A stretch of 64,000 bases of DNA from Bacteroidales bacterium (GCA_017502125.1 JAFVVN010000009.1:62001-126000); one strand, 5' to 3'. Numbered from the stretch's first letter, positions 34,565 to 44,803 are shown. Notes: a model not told the origin generated them from the sequence alone. Numbers and translations are program-made.

Positions 34565-35713
34565 TTATAATATAATCGATTCAATAATACCCTTCATATC
34601 CACAGAATCAAAATAGTTCATTGCACCTTGCTTATATTTAGGTAAAGCATCAATTACTTTCTCAATTGTTGATATTATTTGATCAGCTCTCATTGGATAC
34701 GGAATACATTCTCCACATCCATACTCAAGATATGTATATTTTAAAGCTGGTATATCATTAGAAATCATTGGTATACCAAACTTTGCATATTCAAAGATCT
34801 TATTCGGAGCACAATATAACGGGTTTAACGTTAAAGCGATTTGTCCTTTACGAGGGAAATAAGAAAGCACTCCTATTGAAGCTAATTTTGTTATCAACAA
34901 ATGATATGGTGGTCGTATAAAAGGTATAAATATTATTCTATCCGATTCATACTGTTTCTTCAGTCTATCATACATATCACTTCCCTTACCCATCGCTATA
35001 AATGCATAGTCATCAGGTAATGCGCTGACAGCCTCACAGAACTCCTCCAATTTACGTTCCCCATCTAAGAAGATTCCTTGATAGAGAATCACTTTTTTGT
35101 TAGCTATTTTAGAACAAACAAATTCCACTAATTCTTTAACATCAGAGGGTATATCTATTAATTCCTCATCTTCTACAACCACCTTGTTAGGTAACACAAT
35201 AGGTAGTTCTTTTAATTGAAGCATACCTTTTAAAATTTGAGCTCTATTATACTCACAGCACACGATTTTATCAGCCTTTGACATTACTGAGGCTATATCA
35301 TATGATGGATTTAATAGTCTATATTTCCAATTTAGTTTCGGCTCTACATGTTCGAATAGATGAAGTATTGTTTTATACTTACCGATAATATCACTCAACA
35401 ATACAATAGTTTCAGATTGTATAATCCACACCCTATCATCTTTGGTAATATCGGCATTTTGAAGGTATCTTTTTACTTGTGATTTAAATAGAAGTTGTTG
35501 CTTAAACTTAGTTATAAGATTAGCTTCACCATTATATGCCACAGTAGGCCAAAATTCAACACCTTCACTTTCGAATTTTTTCCTTGCAGCCACATCTGAA
35601 TATACGCCAATATGAACAGGCCTAGTGCCCATCTGAGATAATAACCGTAGTATTGTCAATACTGGAGGATAATGCATAATATCCTCTTTAAGGATGATAA
35701 AAACTCTTTTCAT
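34565..35713 (-). CDS. glycosyltransferase, GT-B fold (GT4-like)
   Basis: The 382-residue protein has an N-terminal domain (KRVFIILKEDIMHYPPVLTI) and a C-terminal domain with KVILYQGIFLDGERKLEEF, DYAFIAMGKGSDM and IFEYAKFGIPMISNDIPAL. The last is the nucleotide-sugar site, with Glu in FEYAKFG, as in GT4 enzymes. Codons are AT-rich, as in its neighbours. It probably extends the repeat unit. It is separated by 3 bp from the Wzy candidate. Confidence 0.82.
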   Translation of the reverse strand: MKRVFIILKEDIMHYPPVLTILRLLSQMGTRPVHIGVYSDVAARKKFESEGVEFWPTVAYNGEANLITKFKQQLLFKSQVKRYLQNADITKDDRVWIIQSETIVLLSDIIGKYKTILHLFEHVEPKLNWKYRLLNPSYDIASVMSKADKIVCCEYNRAQILKGMLQLKELPIVLPNKVVVEDEELIDIPSDVKELVEFVCSKIANKKVILYQGIFLDGERKLEEFCEAVSALPDDYAFIAMGKGSDMYDRLKKQYESDRIIFIPFIRPPYHLLITKLASIGVLSYFPRKGQIALTLNPLYCAPNKIFEYAKFGIPMISNDIPALKYTYLEYGCGECIPYPMRADQIISTIEKVIDALPKYKQGAMNYFDSVDMKGIIESIIL

Positions 35714-35716
35714 TGT

Positions 35717-36955
35717 TTATGTATTATTGAACAAACATTTATTTTTCAAAGCGATCGCTGGCAATAAATACAAAGCCATAGTATTCGTAAAATAGACTGA
35801 TGCGACCATAGATAAAACTATTAATGTAAATAATAAAGATTTTCCGCATAGAGTATTACCTTTCCATAAATATCTAAAAAATAAAAACATTATGAATATA
35901 CCTATGTATCCAGTATATATTAAGACATTCTGAAAGGCATTAAAGTATGTAACCATATCATTTTTGCCATACAATGCAGATATTACAGGCGAATTATACG
36001 CACAACTCTGAATGTAGGAATCATGATCATTACCTATTATTTTGTATAAATTTGAATATTCTGAAAAAATGAAGAATCCTTGATATATTCTCATAAATGT
36101 CGAACTTGCATAGCCTTTATCAACTGTATCTTCAACACCGACTGTACTAATTCGTTCATTCATTTCTATTCCAGCATCAGTTTTAAAATAAACAGTTAAC
36201 AATAGAACAGACAACAAAAAGCCCATGACCAAAGATGAAACCAACTTTATACCTTTTTGTTTTTTTATAATATTAATTATATAACAAATGAACGATGCCA
36301 ACAAGCCGACCATACCATTCCCGGTTTTAGAGCATAATAAAGTTAAAACAAGTATGGAAATCAGCATCCAATTCTTTTTCTTATTATAGAATAATTCCAA
36401 AATCAACAGTGGTAATAAATACTGTGCAAAAACAGCAGGTTCCTTAAAAAGTGATGCTGAACGACTCCACTCCATTGTTAACTGAATATACTCTTGACCA
36501 TCTTCCATTACCGCTATTGGTAAGAAAGGAAAAACAGATGGTATATGTACACCTAAAACTCTTCCGAGTTCTTGTATATAAAAATAGATAATAACAAATC
36601 CCGCTATCTTTTTATATTTAGATATAAAATAATCCAAATCAAAAAGATCAATAAACATAATGTAAGTGATAATAATTCTTAGTATGCCTAAAGGAAGAAA
36701 TTCTACTAATGATGAACTTGATAAAATATGTGATAGATACCACCATCCGAAATAGAAAATAAGAGTATGGGGAACTTTTGTATTTCTTATACCATGATTT
36801 AGCAAATGGCATAACGCCAAGAATGATATTACAATGAACGAGAAATCAAATTTTCCCCATCCGTAACATTGAAGAATTGGAGATAGTAACAACAAAACCA
36901 TCACAATTCGTGCGAATAGAGATGGCTGTTTACAATAACTATTATATATTCCCAT
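35717..36955 (-). CDS. Wzy-like O-antigen/capsule polymerase
   Basis: The 412-residue protein has about 11 predicted membrane segments and a large periplasmic loop near residues 250-330 (EMNERISTVGVEDTV through SYIQSCAYNSPV). This layout fits Wzy polymerases, which share little sequence. Motifs such as ASLFKEPAVFAQYLLPL and TGNGMVGLLASF recall the Wzy/RfaL group. It would polymerise repeat units in the periplasm after Wzx flipping. The call rests on topology, context and the need for one polymerase in the locus. Confidence 0.7.
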   Translation of the reverse strand: MGIYNSYCKQPSLFARIVMVLLLLSPILQCYGWGKFDFSFIVISFLALCHLLNHGIRNTKVPHTLIFYFGWWYLSHILSSSSLVEFLPLGILRIIITYIMFIDLFDLDYFISKYKKIAGFVIIYFYIQELGRVLGVHIPSVFPFLPIAVMEDGQEYIQLTMEWSRSASLFKEPAVFAQYLLPLLILELFYNKKKNWMLISILVLTLLCSKTGNGMVGLLASFICYIINIIKKQKGIKLVSSLVMGFLLSVLLLTVYFKTDAGIEMNERISTVGVEDTVDKGYASSTFMRIYQGFFIFSEYSNLYKIIGNDHDSYIQSCAYNSPVISALYGKNDMVTYFNAFQNVLIYTGYIGIFIMFLFFRYLWKGNTLCGKSLLFTLIVLSMVASVYFTNTMALYLLPAIALKNKCLFNNT

Positions 36956-36963
36956 ACGGACTA

Positions 36964-38172
36964 TTATCTCACGAATTTATTTTTAATGAAGGCAGCAAAT
37001 TTCCAGATACTTTTTAGAACCGGAGTAGCCTGAATAACATTAAAGAAAGATATTCTGTTATAATAAGGAGACCTAAATTCATTACAAGCTATAGATTTAT
37101 AACCTCTAATTTTTATTTGCTCATAAATACCCTCTCTGTTCCTATTTTTTTCAGATACCTGTACTAAATTTCGATTATACTTAGCACCAGCGGCAACAGT
37201 AGAAATATAGAATTCACAATTATTCTTTACTATATTAAAGACGGTCTTTCCTCTTCGCGTATTTAGCAGCAACAGAGACACTCCATTCCTTCTATTCATT
37301 TCAGGGAAGAACTCTTTTATACCCCAATAATCTGCTAATGTAATATCTCCTTGTCGTGGAATTCTAGCAAAGGGACAATCATAACAAGAATACCGTGAAG
37401 TCATACCATACATAAAACTATATAGGTAAGGACTAAGGTCGTATGATGAGAATTTATACCTCTTTCTCTTTCCCTCATGATTAGTAAGGTAAAAAATCTC
37501 GCATCCTCCCCATCCTTCATTATTTCTGAATTGATAATCGGATACTTTACCCTTGTATTTTTCTTCCAAATACTTAATATGCTGATCAAATAGCCACTGG
37601 CTTGGGACTCCATGACATACAAGATCAGAGGTGAGAAGAGTGTCGTAATCCTTACGCAAAAAAGACTTCAATCCTGCTACCTGACATCCTGTTCCCACAA
37701 AATAGCACCAACGTCCAGCCTTCAGTTCTTTCTTTATGTCGGCAAACACTTGCTGCAAGTCGCTCTGTACGTATTTTGAGCCACGAAGCAGATTAAGATC
37801 TTCGAAATTATCAACACCTATATGCTTTACCTGATGGTTTTCGTCCATGGTTGCTCCATACACCTTTCCACCTTGATTAAGAATCCAAGTGGCAATAGCA
37901 TAGAACATTCCACCACTGGAACTCATCTTCCGTTGTTCTACCTCCTTCACCATAGCAGCATACACCTCAGGTGTTTCGGTATTGCTATAATTCGGATGCT
38001 CTACAGGGCATACACGTTCGCAAAGGCCACAATCTATGCACTTATCTTTGTTAATTGTAGGATACAAGAATCCCTCCTCATCCTTTTTGAATGAGATAGC
38101 ATTTACTGGACATGCCTGCTCACAGGCAGTACATGCACAACATTCCGATTTAGCTAATGTCTTGAAATACAT
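36964..38172 (-). CDS. FrhB-like iron-sulfur protein of polysaccharide loci
   Basis: The 402-residue protein starts with two 4Fe-4S motifs, CTACEQACPVNAISF and CIDCGLCERVCPVEH. A coenzyme F420 hydrogenase beta-subunit-type domain follows (SSGGMFYAIATWIL, GTGCQVAGLKSFL, YDCPFARIPRQGDITLADYWG). Proteins of this type are frequent beside pyruvyltransferases in Bacteroides capsule loci. A redox step on a sugar or carrier is assumed, not shown. Its start overlaps the pyruvyltransferase stop. Confidence 0.83.
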   Translation of the reverse strand: MYFKTLAKSECCACTACEQACPVNAISFKKDEEGFLYPTINKDKCIDCGLCERVCPVEHPNYSNTETPEVYAAMVKEVEQRKMSSSGGMFYAIATWILNQGGKVYGATMDENHQVKHIGVDNFEDLNLLRGSKYVQSDLQQVFADIKKELKAGRWCYFVGTGCQVAGLKSFLRKDYDTLLTSDLVCHGVPSQWLFDQHIKYLEEKYKGKVSDYQFRNNEGWGGCEIFYLTNHEGKRKRYKFSSYDLSPYLYSFMYGMTSRYSCYDCPFARIPRQGDITLADYWGIKEFFPEMNRRNGVSLLLLNTRRGKTVFNIVKNNCEFYISTVAAGAKYNRNLVQVSEKNRNREGIYEQIKIRGYKSIACNEFRSPYYNRISFFNVIQATPVLKSIWKFAAFIKNKFVR

Positions 38173-39254
38173 TATTGCAACGCTTTAGTTAAGAAATCAT
38201 ATGCCTTTTGGCGTTCCTGCTGTAATACGTTATTGGTATGACTGAAGTCTGCAATTTCATTCATTTGCTCTTCTGAAATCTCCTCTTCCAAAAGACGAGA
38301 GTTCAATCCACAAAGATTGAGGATGCTTGTGATGCGAGTAGAGAAGCTGGATGGCATGTATGTCCAAAACTGCTTGTTCAAGTTAATTGAAAAAGCGGTT
38401 CCGTGGAATGAGTTGGTCATTACCACTTCCGCATGGAGAATCAACGAAAGTACCTCACCTGGGTTTACAAAGTAAATTGTCTTGTCTGCATACTTATCTT
38501 TGATTACATTATCCGAATATGAAACCACCTTCAGATTCTTCTCCTTAGCTATCTTACGGACAGAACGATATATCAAATCCTTATCCTTGATATTGTAAGG
38601 GAGATATACAAAGAGGTACTTATCTTTAACAAGACGTTTCGATGCAAAAGTTTTCCACTCTTCCTTATTCAGCATAAAAGTTGGATCCAACAAATGTGTT
38701 GCATTAACTCCCATTTTTCCTAACAACTCAACTGCAGACTGTTCACGAACAGATATAGCAGCGTACTGCGATAACTGTTCTTTAACATAAGCAGCATAAT
38801 CTTCCGGTAATGAAGTCATACCAATAGAAGAAGCGTATGCAATTTTCTTCCCAACAATACCATCAAAGAAATAATGCGTATCATTACCTTCATTATGCGT
38901 ATAGTTCCAAAGTTGGTCACTGCCAGATATGTATATGTCAGCCTTTGGACATCGTTTTATAAAATCATCTTCTGCATAGATTGGTTTTGAGACTTTACAA
39001 TGCTTATTAAGATAGCTATCAAATTTATACCTTGTAATTACTTGTATCGGGAAAAATAAAAATCTTCTTAGAAACTTCAGAATACTAGAAAAAGAGGTTT
39101 GCCAATATCGCTTATATGTCACACGAGAGGGTACATAGTTTACACATATAGGTAAATATCCTAGTTTCTTCAAAACTTCAGAGGTAGCGATTGCTTGTAG
39201 TTTTGAGCCAAAGTTAAATCCAACATGAACTGTTATAAAAGATACTTTTATCAT
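38172..39254 (-). CDS. polysaccharide pyruvyl transferase family protein
   Basis: About 360 residues from MIKVSFITVHVG; the frame upstream to 39281 overlaps the next gene. Motifs include GSKLQAIATSEVLKKLG, the IYISGSDQLWN block and TNSFHGTAFSINL, all typical of the CsaB-like pyruvyltransferase family. It would add a ketal-linked pyruvate from PEP to a sugar, giving a negative charge. Such genes often sit with FrhB-like proteins, as here (1-nt overlap). Confidence 0.87.
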   Translation of the reverse strand: MIKVSFITVHVGFNFGSKLQAIATSEVLKKLGYLPICVNYVPSRVTYKRYWQTSFSSILKFLRRFLFFPIQVITRYKFDSYLNKHCKVSKPIYAEDDFIKRCPKADIYISGSDQLWNYTHNEGNDTHYFFDGIVGKKIAYASSIGMTSLPEDYAAYVKEQLSQYAAISVREQSAVELLGKMGVNATHLLDPTFMLNKEEWKTFASKRLVKDKYLFVYLPYNIKDKDLIYRSVRKIAKEKNLKVVSYSDNVIKDKYADKTIYFVNPGEVLSLILHAEVVMTNSFHGTAFSINLNKQFWTYMPSSFSTRITSILNLCGLNSRLLEEEISEEQMNEIADFSHTNNVLQQERQKAYDFLTKALQ

Positions 39255-40111
39255 TTCTTTACACATCTCACTATAAAACACTTAAATTCACTCCACCAAT
39301 ACAGGGCATTGAGAAGTGGAACTGTTAAAGCAGCATATTTATCAAATCGTTTGTGATATAGAATTCTTCCACGATGTATCATAAGACGCTGTCTCTTATG
39401 CGAAGCTTCTAAATTAATCGTTTTAGAGTGTTCATGAAGATAAACACAATCTAATATCAAATAATTACTTAAACCTGCAAGTTGAACAATCTTTCCTGTA
39501 AATCTTTCTTCTCCAAACAAGAAAGTACTCTCATCAAAAAAGCCTAGATCTTCAAATACTTTATAGTTAACAAAAAGAAAAGCACCGGGAACGAAACCAA
39601 CCCTTTGTACATTTTTGAATTCCGTGTTCGATTGATACTTATGTTGTTTTGGCCTAAACAAATGAGTATACATTCCTATATCATAACATAAATCTGGTAC
39701 TCTCATTTCTGGGAATGAAAGAATAGAACCATCAGGTAATTTCTGTAATGGAGAGATAATTGCCGGTTTCTCTAATTTTCCATAAATGCTACATAATGAG
39801 TCTATTATATCCCAAGAAAAATGAACATCATTATTCATGATACACACAAATTCTGGACTATACTTCCTCGCATACCTTAAGCCAAAGTTATTTCCCTTTG
39901 CATAACCACCATTTTCTGGAGAAAGAATTACGTCTACATACTCGTTATCAGCAAAAGTTTTAGAAATTTCCTCAAAGGACTCATTAGGTGAAGCATTATC
40001 AACGATAAGTATTTTAAAATCCTTTCGGTCTGTTTGCAAAAGTTCATTAGTAACTCTTATTGTGTCAGAGTAAGTTTTGAAATTCAATATTAAATATAAA
40101 ACCTTAGTCAT
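39251..40111 (-). CDS. glycosyltransferase family 2 (rhamnosyltransferase-like)
   Basis: The 286-residue GT-A enzyme shows VLYLILNFKTYSDTIRVTNE, FKILIVDNASPNESF, PENGGYAKGNNFGLRYA and the metal site CIMNNDVHFSW. The NGGYAKGNN motif is usual in WcaA/RfbF-type rhamnosyltransferases, and the locus encodes a full dTDP-rhamnose pathway, so rhamnose is a plausible donor. The gene abuts wzx by one base. Confidence 0.87.
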   Translation of the reverse strand: MTKVLYLILNFKTYSDTIRVTNELLQTDRKDFKILIVDNASPNESFEEISKTFADNEYVDVILSPENGGYAKGNNFGLRYARKYSPEFVCIMNNDVHFSWDIIDSLCSIYGKLEKPAIISPLQKLPDGSILSFPEMRVPDLCYDIGMYTHLFRPKQHKYQSNTEFKNVQRVGFVPGAFLFVNYKVFEDLGFFDESTFLFGEERFTGKIVQLAGLSNYLILDCVYLHEHSKTINLEASHKRQRLMIHRGRILYHKRFDKYAALTVPLLNALYWWSEFKCFIVRCVKK

Positions 40112-41553
40112 TATTTATTTCTGAATTTAGACCACATTGCAATCAAATTATCTCTTAGTAATGTATTCTTGAGAACATAATACTCTAATCCTATCCAGCC
40201 TACAAAGGATATTAAACTTATTACCACTAAACCAATCAATCCATTATCAATATGACGAACACATAAATATGATAGTAATATTATTGGAATGGCATAAATC
40301 GACCTAATGAGAACTGCCTTAACAGGCATAGAATAACCGACATATTTATATACAAAATACTGAGCAGAAATCATTACGGCAATTTCACTTATAACCCACA
40401 CGATAGCAGTACCGGTAGAGGCTAATAATGGTACTATTATAATATTGCCTAATAAAGCGACAGATGCTCCTATTATAGAGTTACGAAGAATTGCAGTGTC
40501 CTTCTTCATTGGTGACAACATCTGCAACACCAATATCTGTTCATATCCGCAAATTAACATCAATGGCATGACTATTCTCATAGGCATAATAGCTCCTTCA
40601 TAGCCATCACCTGCTACAATACGAATAATCTCTGGAGCACAAAACTCTGCGATAATAATAATAGGTATGACAAACGCAAATAATAGATCTACAGATTTAT
40701 TCGTAAGCTTCTTAAATTCATCAATCTTCCCTTCGCTCAACAATGCACTCATTCTTGGTATCATAACACCAGTAAATGCAGAATAAAAAGAAAGTATTAT
40801 TGCAAATAACTTAGTAGCAGTTGTATAATATCCAACCTCAACGGTATTGGTAACAAACCCTAAATATGCAACATTGAATGTTGTATACATTGAGGTAAGC
40901 AACATATATGTACCTAAAATAAGAAAGGATTTAACATATGGGGTAAAATTGATTTCTTTTAAAGAGACACGTACAAATTTCTTACTATATAATAGATTTA
41001 CAATAGCATTAGCCACTACCATAAATGAAGTCAAAAAGAAATAGAGCAAATAATCGTCTGCAGTCTTTACAAAAAACAATACAGAAACCACATATAAAGC
41101 TCTAATAATTATTGAGCGTGTAGTTATATATTTAAAATCCTCAAGCCCTTTGAACAACCATTCAACCAAGAGCGTGTTCGCAAGTACTTTTGCTGCTCCT
41201 ATGTAGAATAAAGATTTATGTTCATATAATTGAGGTACAAACAGTATTGCTAACAGTAATAAGATAATTGCTATTATAGTAGCAGTTAGGTTGAGGAATA
41301 AAAGATTATTAAAAGTTTTTGAGAGTTTTTCTTTATCTCCTTTAACACGAGCTATTTCTCTAATGCCAATGGTAGTTATACCCATCATAGAGATATATAT
41401 AAAGTACTGTACAATACTATCTACAAAGTTGCAGATACCAATATTATTCACTCCAAGTACTCTGGTAACGTACGGAAATGTAATCAAGGGAAATAGATAT
41501 CCTGATACTGTAAGGATACTACTATATACTACATTCTTCTTTATTGAACTCAT
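40111..41553 (-). CDS. wzx: Wzx-type oligosaccharide flippase
   Basis: The 480-residue protein has 12-14 membrane helices. The start KNVVYSSILTVSGYLFPLIT, FPYVTRVLGVNNIGICNFVD and the loop GIREIARVKGDKEKLS are typical of the polysaccharide biosynthesis/MOP flippase family. It would move undecaprenyl-linked repeat units across the inner membrane. AT-rich codon use fits the rest of the region. The 93-bp gap before wecB carries an imperfect inverted repeat. Confidence 0.9.
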   Translation of the reverse strand: MSSIKKNVVYSSILTVSGYLFPLITFPYVTRVLGVNNIGICNFVDSIVQYFIYISMMGITTIGIREIARVKGDKEKLSKTFNNLLFLNLTATIIAIILLLLAILFVPQLYEHKSLFYIGAAKVLANTLLVEWLFKGLEDFKYITTRSIIIRALYVVSVLFFVKTADDYLLYFFLTSFMVVANAIVNLLYSKKFVRVSLKEINFTPYVKSFLILGTYMLLTSMYTTFNVAYLGFVTNTVEVGYYTTATKLFAIILSFYSAFTGVMIPRMSALLSEGKIDEFKKLTNKSVDLLFAFVIPIIIIAEFCAPEIIRIVAGDGYEGAIMPMRIVMPLMLICGYEQILVLQMLSPMKKDTAILRNSIIGASVALLGNIIIVPLLASTGTAIVWVISEIAVMISAQYFVYKYVGYSMPVKAVLIRSIYAIPIILLSYLCVRHIDNGLIGLVVISLISFVGWIGLEYYVLKNTLLRDNLIAMWSKFRNK

Positions 41554-41574
41554 TAAAAGATGTCTTGTGCATTA

Positions 41575-41645
41575 ATTGTCAATATTCGCCGCAAGAAATT
41601 CATTTTTTCTCATCGGGAACTAACAACAGTTCAATATTAGACAAT
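41575..41645. repeat. imperfect inverted repeat between wzx and wecB
   Basis: ATTGTCAATATT (41575-41586) and AATATTAGACAAT (41633-41645) are complementary except for one bulged base, with 46 nt between them. It may be a footprint of an old insertion or an mRNA hairpin. Confidence 0.35.
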
Positions 41646-41646
41646 C

Positions 41647-42792
41647 TTACTTCAACGCATCCGCAATTCTACCACAAGCCAAACCATCACCATAAGGATT
41701 AACAGCCTGAGACATCTTAGCATAAGCCTCAGCATCCTCAAGGAGAGTGCTTACCTCATTCATGATCTTATCGTAGTCAGTACCTACAAGATGTACAGTA
41801 CCGCTCTCCAAAGCCTCTGGGCGCTCGGTAGTATCACGCATCACAAGCACTGGCTTGCCAAGACCTGGAGCTTCTTCCTGAATTCCGCCGGAATCTGTAA
41901 GAACGATAGTAGCCTTAGACATCAAGTGAACGAACTCAAGATACTGGAGTGGCTCAATGAAGAAGAAGTTAGGACGAGTAAGATCTTCTCCAAACACTTC
42001 ATGTATAGGCTTACGCACGTTAGGATTCAAGTGCATCGGGTAAACGAAGTCAACTTCCGGATATTTCTCAGAAAGATCCTTCATAGCAGTCACCATACGT
42101 ATGAAGCCATCACCAAAGTTTTCACGTCTATGACCAGTGATAAGCACAAGCTTCTTTCCGTCTGTTAAACGTGTTACATCGTAACCAGCATTGAGAAGAA
42201 CTGCATCCTGCTCCTTGGCAAGAACTTCATCATTCCTCAATTTATTAACAACCATATGCAGGGCATCAATCACTGTATTACCTGTCACGAAAATCTGTCC
42301 CATTGCCTTCTCCTCGATGAGGTTCCTCTCTGAAAGAGGTGTTGGAGAGAAGTTGTAAGTAGCAATACGACCTGTCACCTGACGGTTCATCTCCTCTGGC
42401 CATGGACTATAAATATTGTGTGTACGAAGACCTGCCTCTACGTGGCCTACAGGAATCTGAGCATAGAATGCTGCAAGAGCAGCTGCTGTAGAAGTAGTAG
42501 TGTCACCATGAACAAGCACTACATCAGGACGACACTCCTTGAATACGTCACGCATACCATTGAGAATACGTACTGTCACATCTGTCAAGTCCTGACCCTG
42601 CTTCATAATGTTAAGGTCAATATCAGGTGTCACCTCAAAAATCTTGAGCACCTGATCCAGCATCTCTCTGTGCTGACCGGTTACACATACGATAGTTTCA
42701 AATTCATCAGCTCGTTTCTGAAATTCCTTCACGAGCGGGCACATTTTGATTGCTTCTGGTCTTGTGCCGAAGACTAGCATAACTTTTTTCAT
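41647..42792 (-). CDS. wecB: UDP-N-acetylglucosamine 2-epimerase
   Basis: About 381 residues from MKKVMLVFGTRPEAIKMCPL; the longer frame to 42828 adds non-family residues. Motifs are VTGQHREMLDQV, VHGDTTTSTAAALAAFY, HVEAGLRTHN, PEEMNRQ, ITGHRRENFG and TDSGGIQEEAPGLGKP. It converts UDP-GlcNAc to UDP-ManNAc. No dedicated ManNAcA dehydrogenase is next to it. It lies 3' of the galE remnant. Confidence 0.95.
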   Translation of the reverse strand: MKKVMLVFGTRPEAIKMCPLVKEFQKRADEFETIVCVTGQHREMLDQVLKIFEVTPDIDLNIMKQGQDLTDVTVRILNGMRDVFKECRPDVVLVHGDTTTSTAAALAAFYAQIPVGHVEAGLRTHNIYSPWPEEMNRQVTGRIATYNFSPTPLSERNLIEEKAMGQIFVTGNTVIDALHMVVNKLRNDEVLAKEQDAVLLNAGYDVTRLTDGKKLVLITGHRRENFGDGFIRMVTAMKDLSEKYPEVDFVYPMHLNPNVRKPIHEVFGEDLTRPNFFFIEPLQYLEFVHLMSKATIVLTDSGGIQEEAPGLGKPVLVMRDTTERPEALESGTVHLVGTDYDKIMNEVSTLLEDAEAYAKMSQAVNPYGDGLACGRIADALK

Positions 42793-42834
42793 ATAGTGTA
42801 TTTTAATTTTCTTTAAACATTGATCCAATACAGT

Positions 42835-43851
42835 TTACCTATACCCCTCCGGATTCCCCCTCTGCCACTTCCAACTATCTCTGACCATCTCCTCAATACC
42901 ATACTGCACCTCCCATCCAAGCTCAGGCTTCGCCTTCACAGGATCGCAATAGCAGGTTGCGATATTTCCAACTCTACGAGGCTTAATACTATATGGAACT
43001 TCAACATCGTTAATCTTTACAAAAGCATTAACCGTATCAAGCACACTATAGCCATGACCAGTTCCCATGTTGTAAATACCAACTCCACAATTGTTTACAA
43101 TTGCCTTAAGAGCAGCCACATGTCCATTTGCAAGATCAACAACATGGATATAATCTCTTACACCTGTACCATCATGGGTTGGGTAGCCATTACCAAACAC
43201 ACCTAACTCTACTCTCTTTCCAACTGCTACCTGAGTAATATAAGGCATAAGGTTATTAGGAATTCAGTTAGGATTCTCGCCTATTCTACCCGATGCGTGA
43301 GCACCAACAGGATTAAAGTATCGAAGGATAACTACATTCCATTCATTATCTGCCTCCTGAACATCAATTAACACCTGCCCAAGCATACTTTTAGTCCAGC
43401 CATAAGGATTGGTACAAACGCCTTTAGGACAATTCTCGGTAATTGGAATCTATACAGGATCACCATAGACTGTTGCTCTACTACTGAAGATAATATTCTT
43501 GTAATCGTGATTTCTCATCACTTCAACAAGTACAAGAGTACCAGCAATGTTGTTATCGTAGTATTCAAGAGGCTTCTCCACACTCTCTCCTACAACTTTG
43601 AGACCTGCAAAATGGATACATGCATCAAACTTATGCTCAGCAAACACCCTCTCAATACCAGCACAATCCCTAATATCTACCTCATAAAACGGAATCGCCT
43701 CAACTCCAATAATTTTTGCAACCCTCCCCAAAGAAAACGGATTACTATTACTCAAGTTATCCACTACCACAGCGGAATGACCTGCATTATATAGTTCTAA
43801 CAATATATGGGAGCCTATGTATCCGGCTCAACCAGTTAATAGGATTTAAAT
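42835..43851 (-). pseudogene. galE: UDP-glucose 4-epimerase, inactivated by in-frame nonsense codons
   Basis: A full GalE frame is readable from 43851 to 42835 without any frameshift, but the first codon is ATT, and stops fall at 43846-43848 (TAA), 43828-43830 (TGA in LLTG*AGYIGSH), in VYGDPV*IPITE near 43450 (TAG) and in GENPN*IPNNLMPY near 43260 (TGA). The expected start reads MKILLTGGAGYIGSH. The catalytic Ser region is FSSRATVYG, with Arg for the usual Ser. Several lesions are single G-to-T changes. UDP-galactose supply must come from elsewhere, or the stops are consensus errors. Confidence 0.8.
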
Positions 43852-44100
43852 TTATATCAATGACATAGATAGGAACAATGTTTCTCGAACAATAAGTCTG
43901 GATAATATCCCTTGCAGCATCCATTCAGTCTGGTAATCGAAGTCGAATTTCTCTAAATCTTCGCTGCTATACATCTTTGGCATTTTTGTCACAAAGCTAT
44001 TATAGTCATGGGCTATGCCCTTTGTCGACCACAACCTTTCTGACCATGTGATTTTGACTAAAATAAATTCTTTTATAAATCCTAAATCAGAATACAGCAC
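43852..44100 (-). CDS. short hypothetical ORF or gene remnant
   Basis: The 82-codon frame starts with GTG and overlaps the end of the preceding gene by 19 bp, ending at the galE remnant start. It reads well as protein (SSEDLEKFDFDYQTEWMLQG) but matches nothing I recognise. It may be the 3' remnant of a lost gene rather than a working one. Confidence 0.3.
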   Translation of the reverse strand: MLYSDLGFIKEFILVKITWSERLWSTKGIAHDYNSFVTKMPKMYSSEDLEKFDFDYQTEWMLQGILSRLIVRETLFLSMSLI

Positions 44101-44801
44101 GAACCGCCACCAATTTGATCATCTGTTTCGTTTGCACTGAGATTGTCATAAACTCCACTTCTACTATTCCAAAACAATTCCCAACTGTCCCTCATCTTCA
44201 GAAAACTATTATAATCACATTGATTATGTGCTAATTCTAAAATCTCTTTATAACCTTCAACACTTTTCTTAGTTTGTCTATGCAAATGAATCTTACTACA
44301 CCTATTGGTATTAGGGTCAATCATTATTGTATAACATTGCCCAGATCGGGTAATAATTCCATGACATTTTCCAGTTAAGGGCTCAGTTTCCTTTGAACCG
44401 GGTTTGAACATTATCAGCTCATCAATAATATTCTTATTTTTTAGAACAAAATCGGCCCAAGCCTTCCTACAATCCAAGTCCTGACATCTATCAGTGTGAA
44501 TATGTGCAACATAATAAGTTTCGCAGATCCTAAAACGAGCCATGATGCAGCCTGTGAAATTAAAACTTATAGCATCATTCAGGACTGGATAAATAGCAAT
44601 TTTTTTTGTCGCCTCATCCCAAAAAACAGCTTGGACCTTTAATCCATTAAATGTATGTGACGCACCATAGGTACAAAACTTTCCTCCAAAACAACGTTGT
44701 GTTCCATCATTATCGCGCCGTGCACGAATTGATAAATCATTCGCAAGTGTAGGGAAAAACGAGGGATCTGCATAAAGTTTATCAATTATTGTCATCACCA
44801 A
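44082..44801 (-). CDS. unknown Cys-rich protein linked to DUF2589 genes
   Basis: The 239-residue protein has no named family I recognise. It has paired cysteines in RCFGGKFCTYG, NFTGCIMARFRICETYYVAH, HTDRCQDLDCRKAW and a GGGSCCILI C-terminus. The block FTGCIMARF...YVAHIHTD...CRKAW looks like a conserved domain. There is no signal peptide. It begins 2 bp after the first DUF2589 gene, so the three genes form one module inserted between rfbB and galE. The function is unknown. Confidence 0.6.
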   Translation of the reverse strand: MVMTIIDKLYADPSFFPTLANDLSIRARRDNDGTQRCFGGKFCTYGASHTFNGLKVQAVFWDEATKKIAIYPVLNDAISFNFTGCIMARFRICETYYVAHIHTDRCQDLDCRKAWADFVLKNKNIIDELIMFKPGSKETEPLTGKCHGIITRSGQCYTIMIDPNTNRCSKIHLHRQTKKSVEGYKEILELAHNQCDYNSFLKMRDSWELFWNSRSGVYDNLSANETDDQIGGGSCCILI

Positions 44802-44803
44802 CT

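Noticed and set aside
42835-43851. Alternative genetic code or stop-codon readthrough to explain the intact galE frame.
   Set aside because: TGA, TAA and TAG are all used as normal stops in neighbouring genes, and the start codon is also lost.
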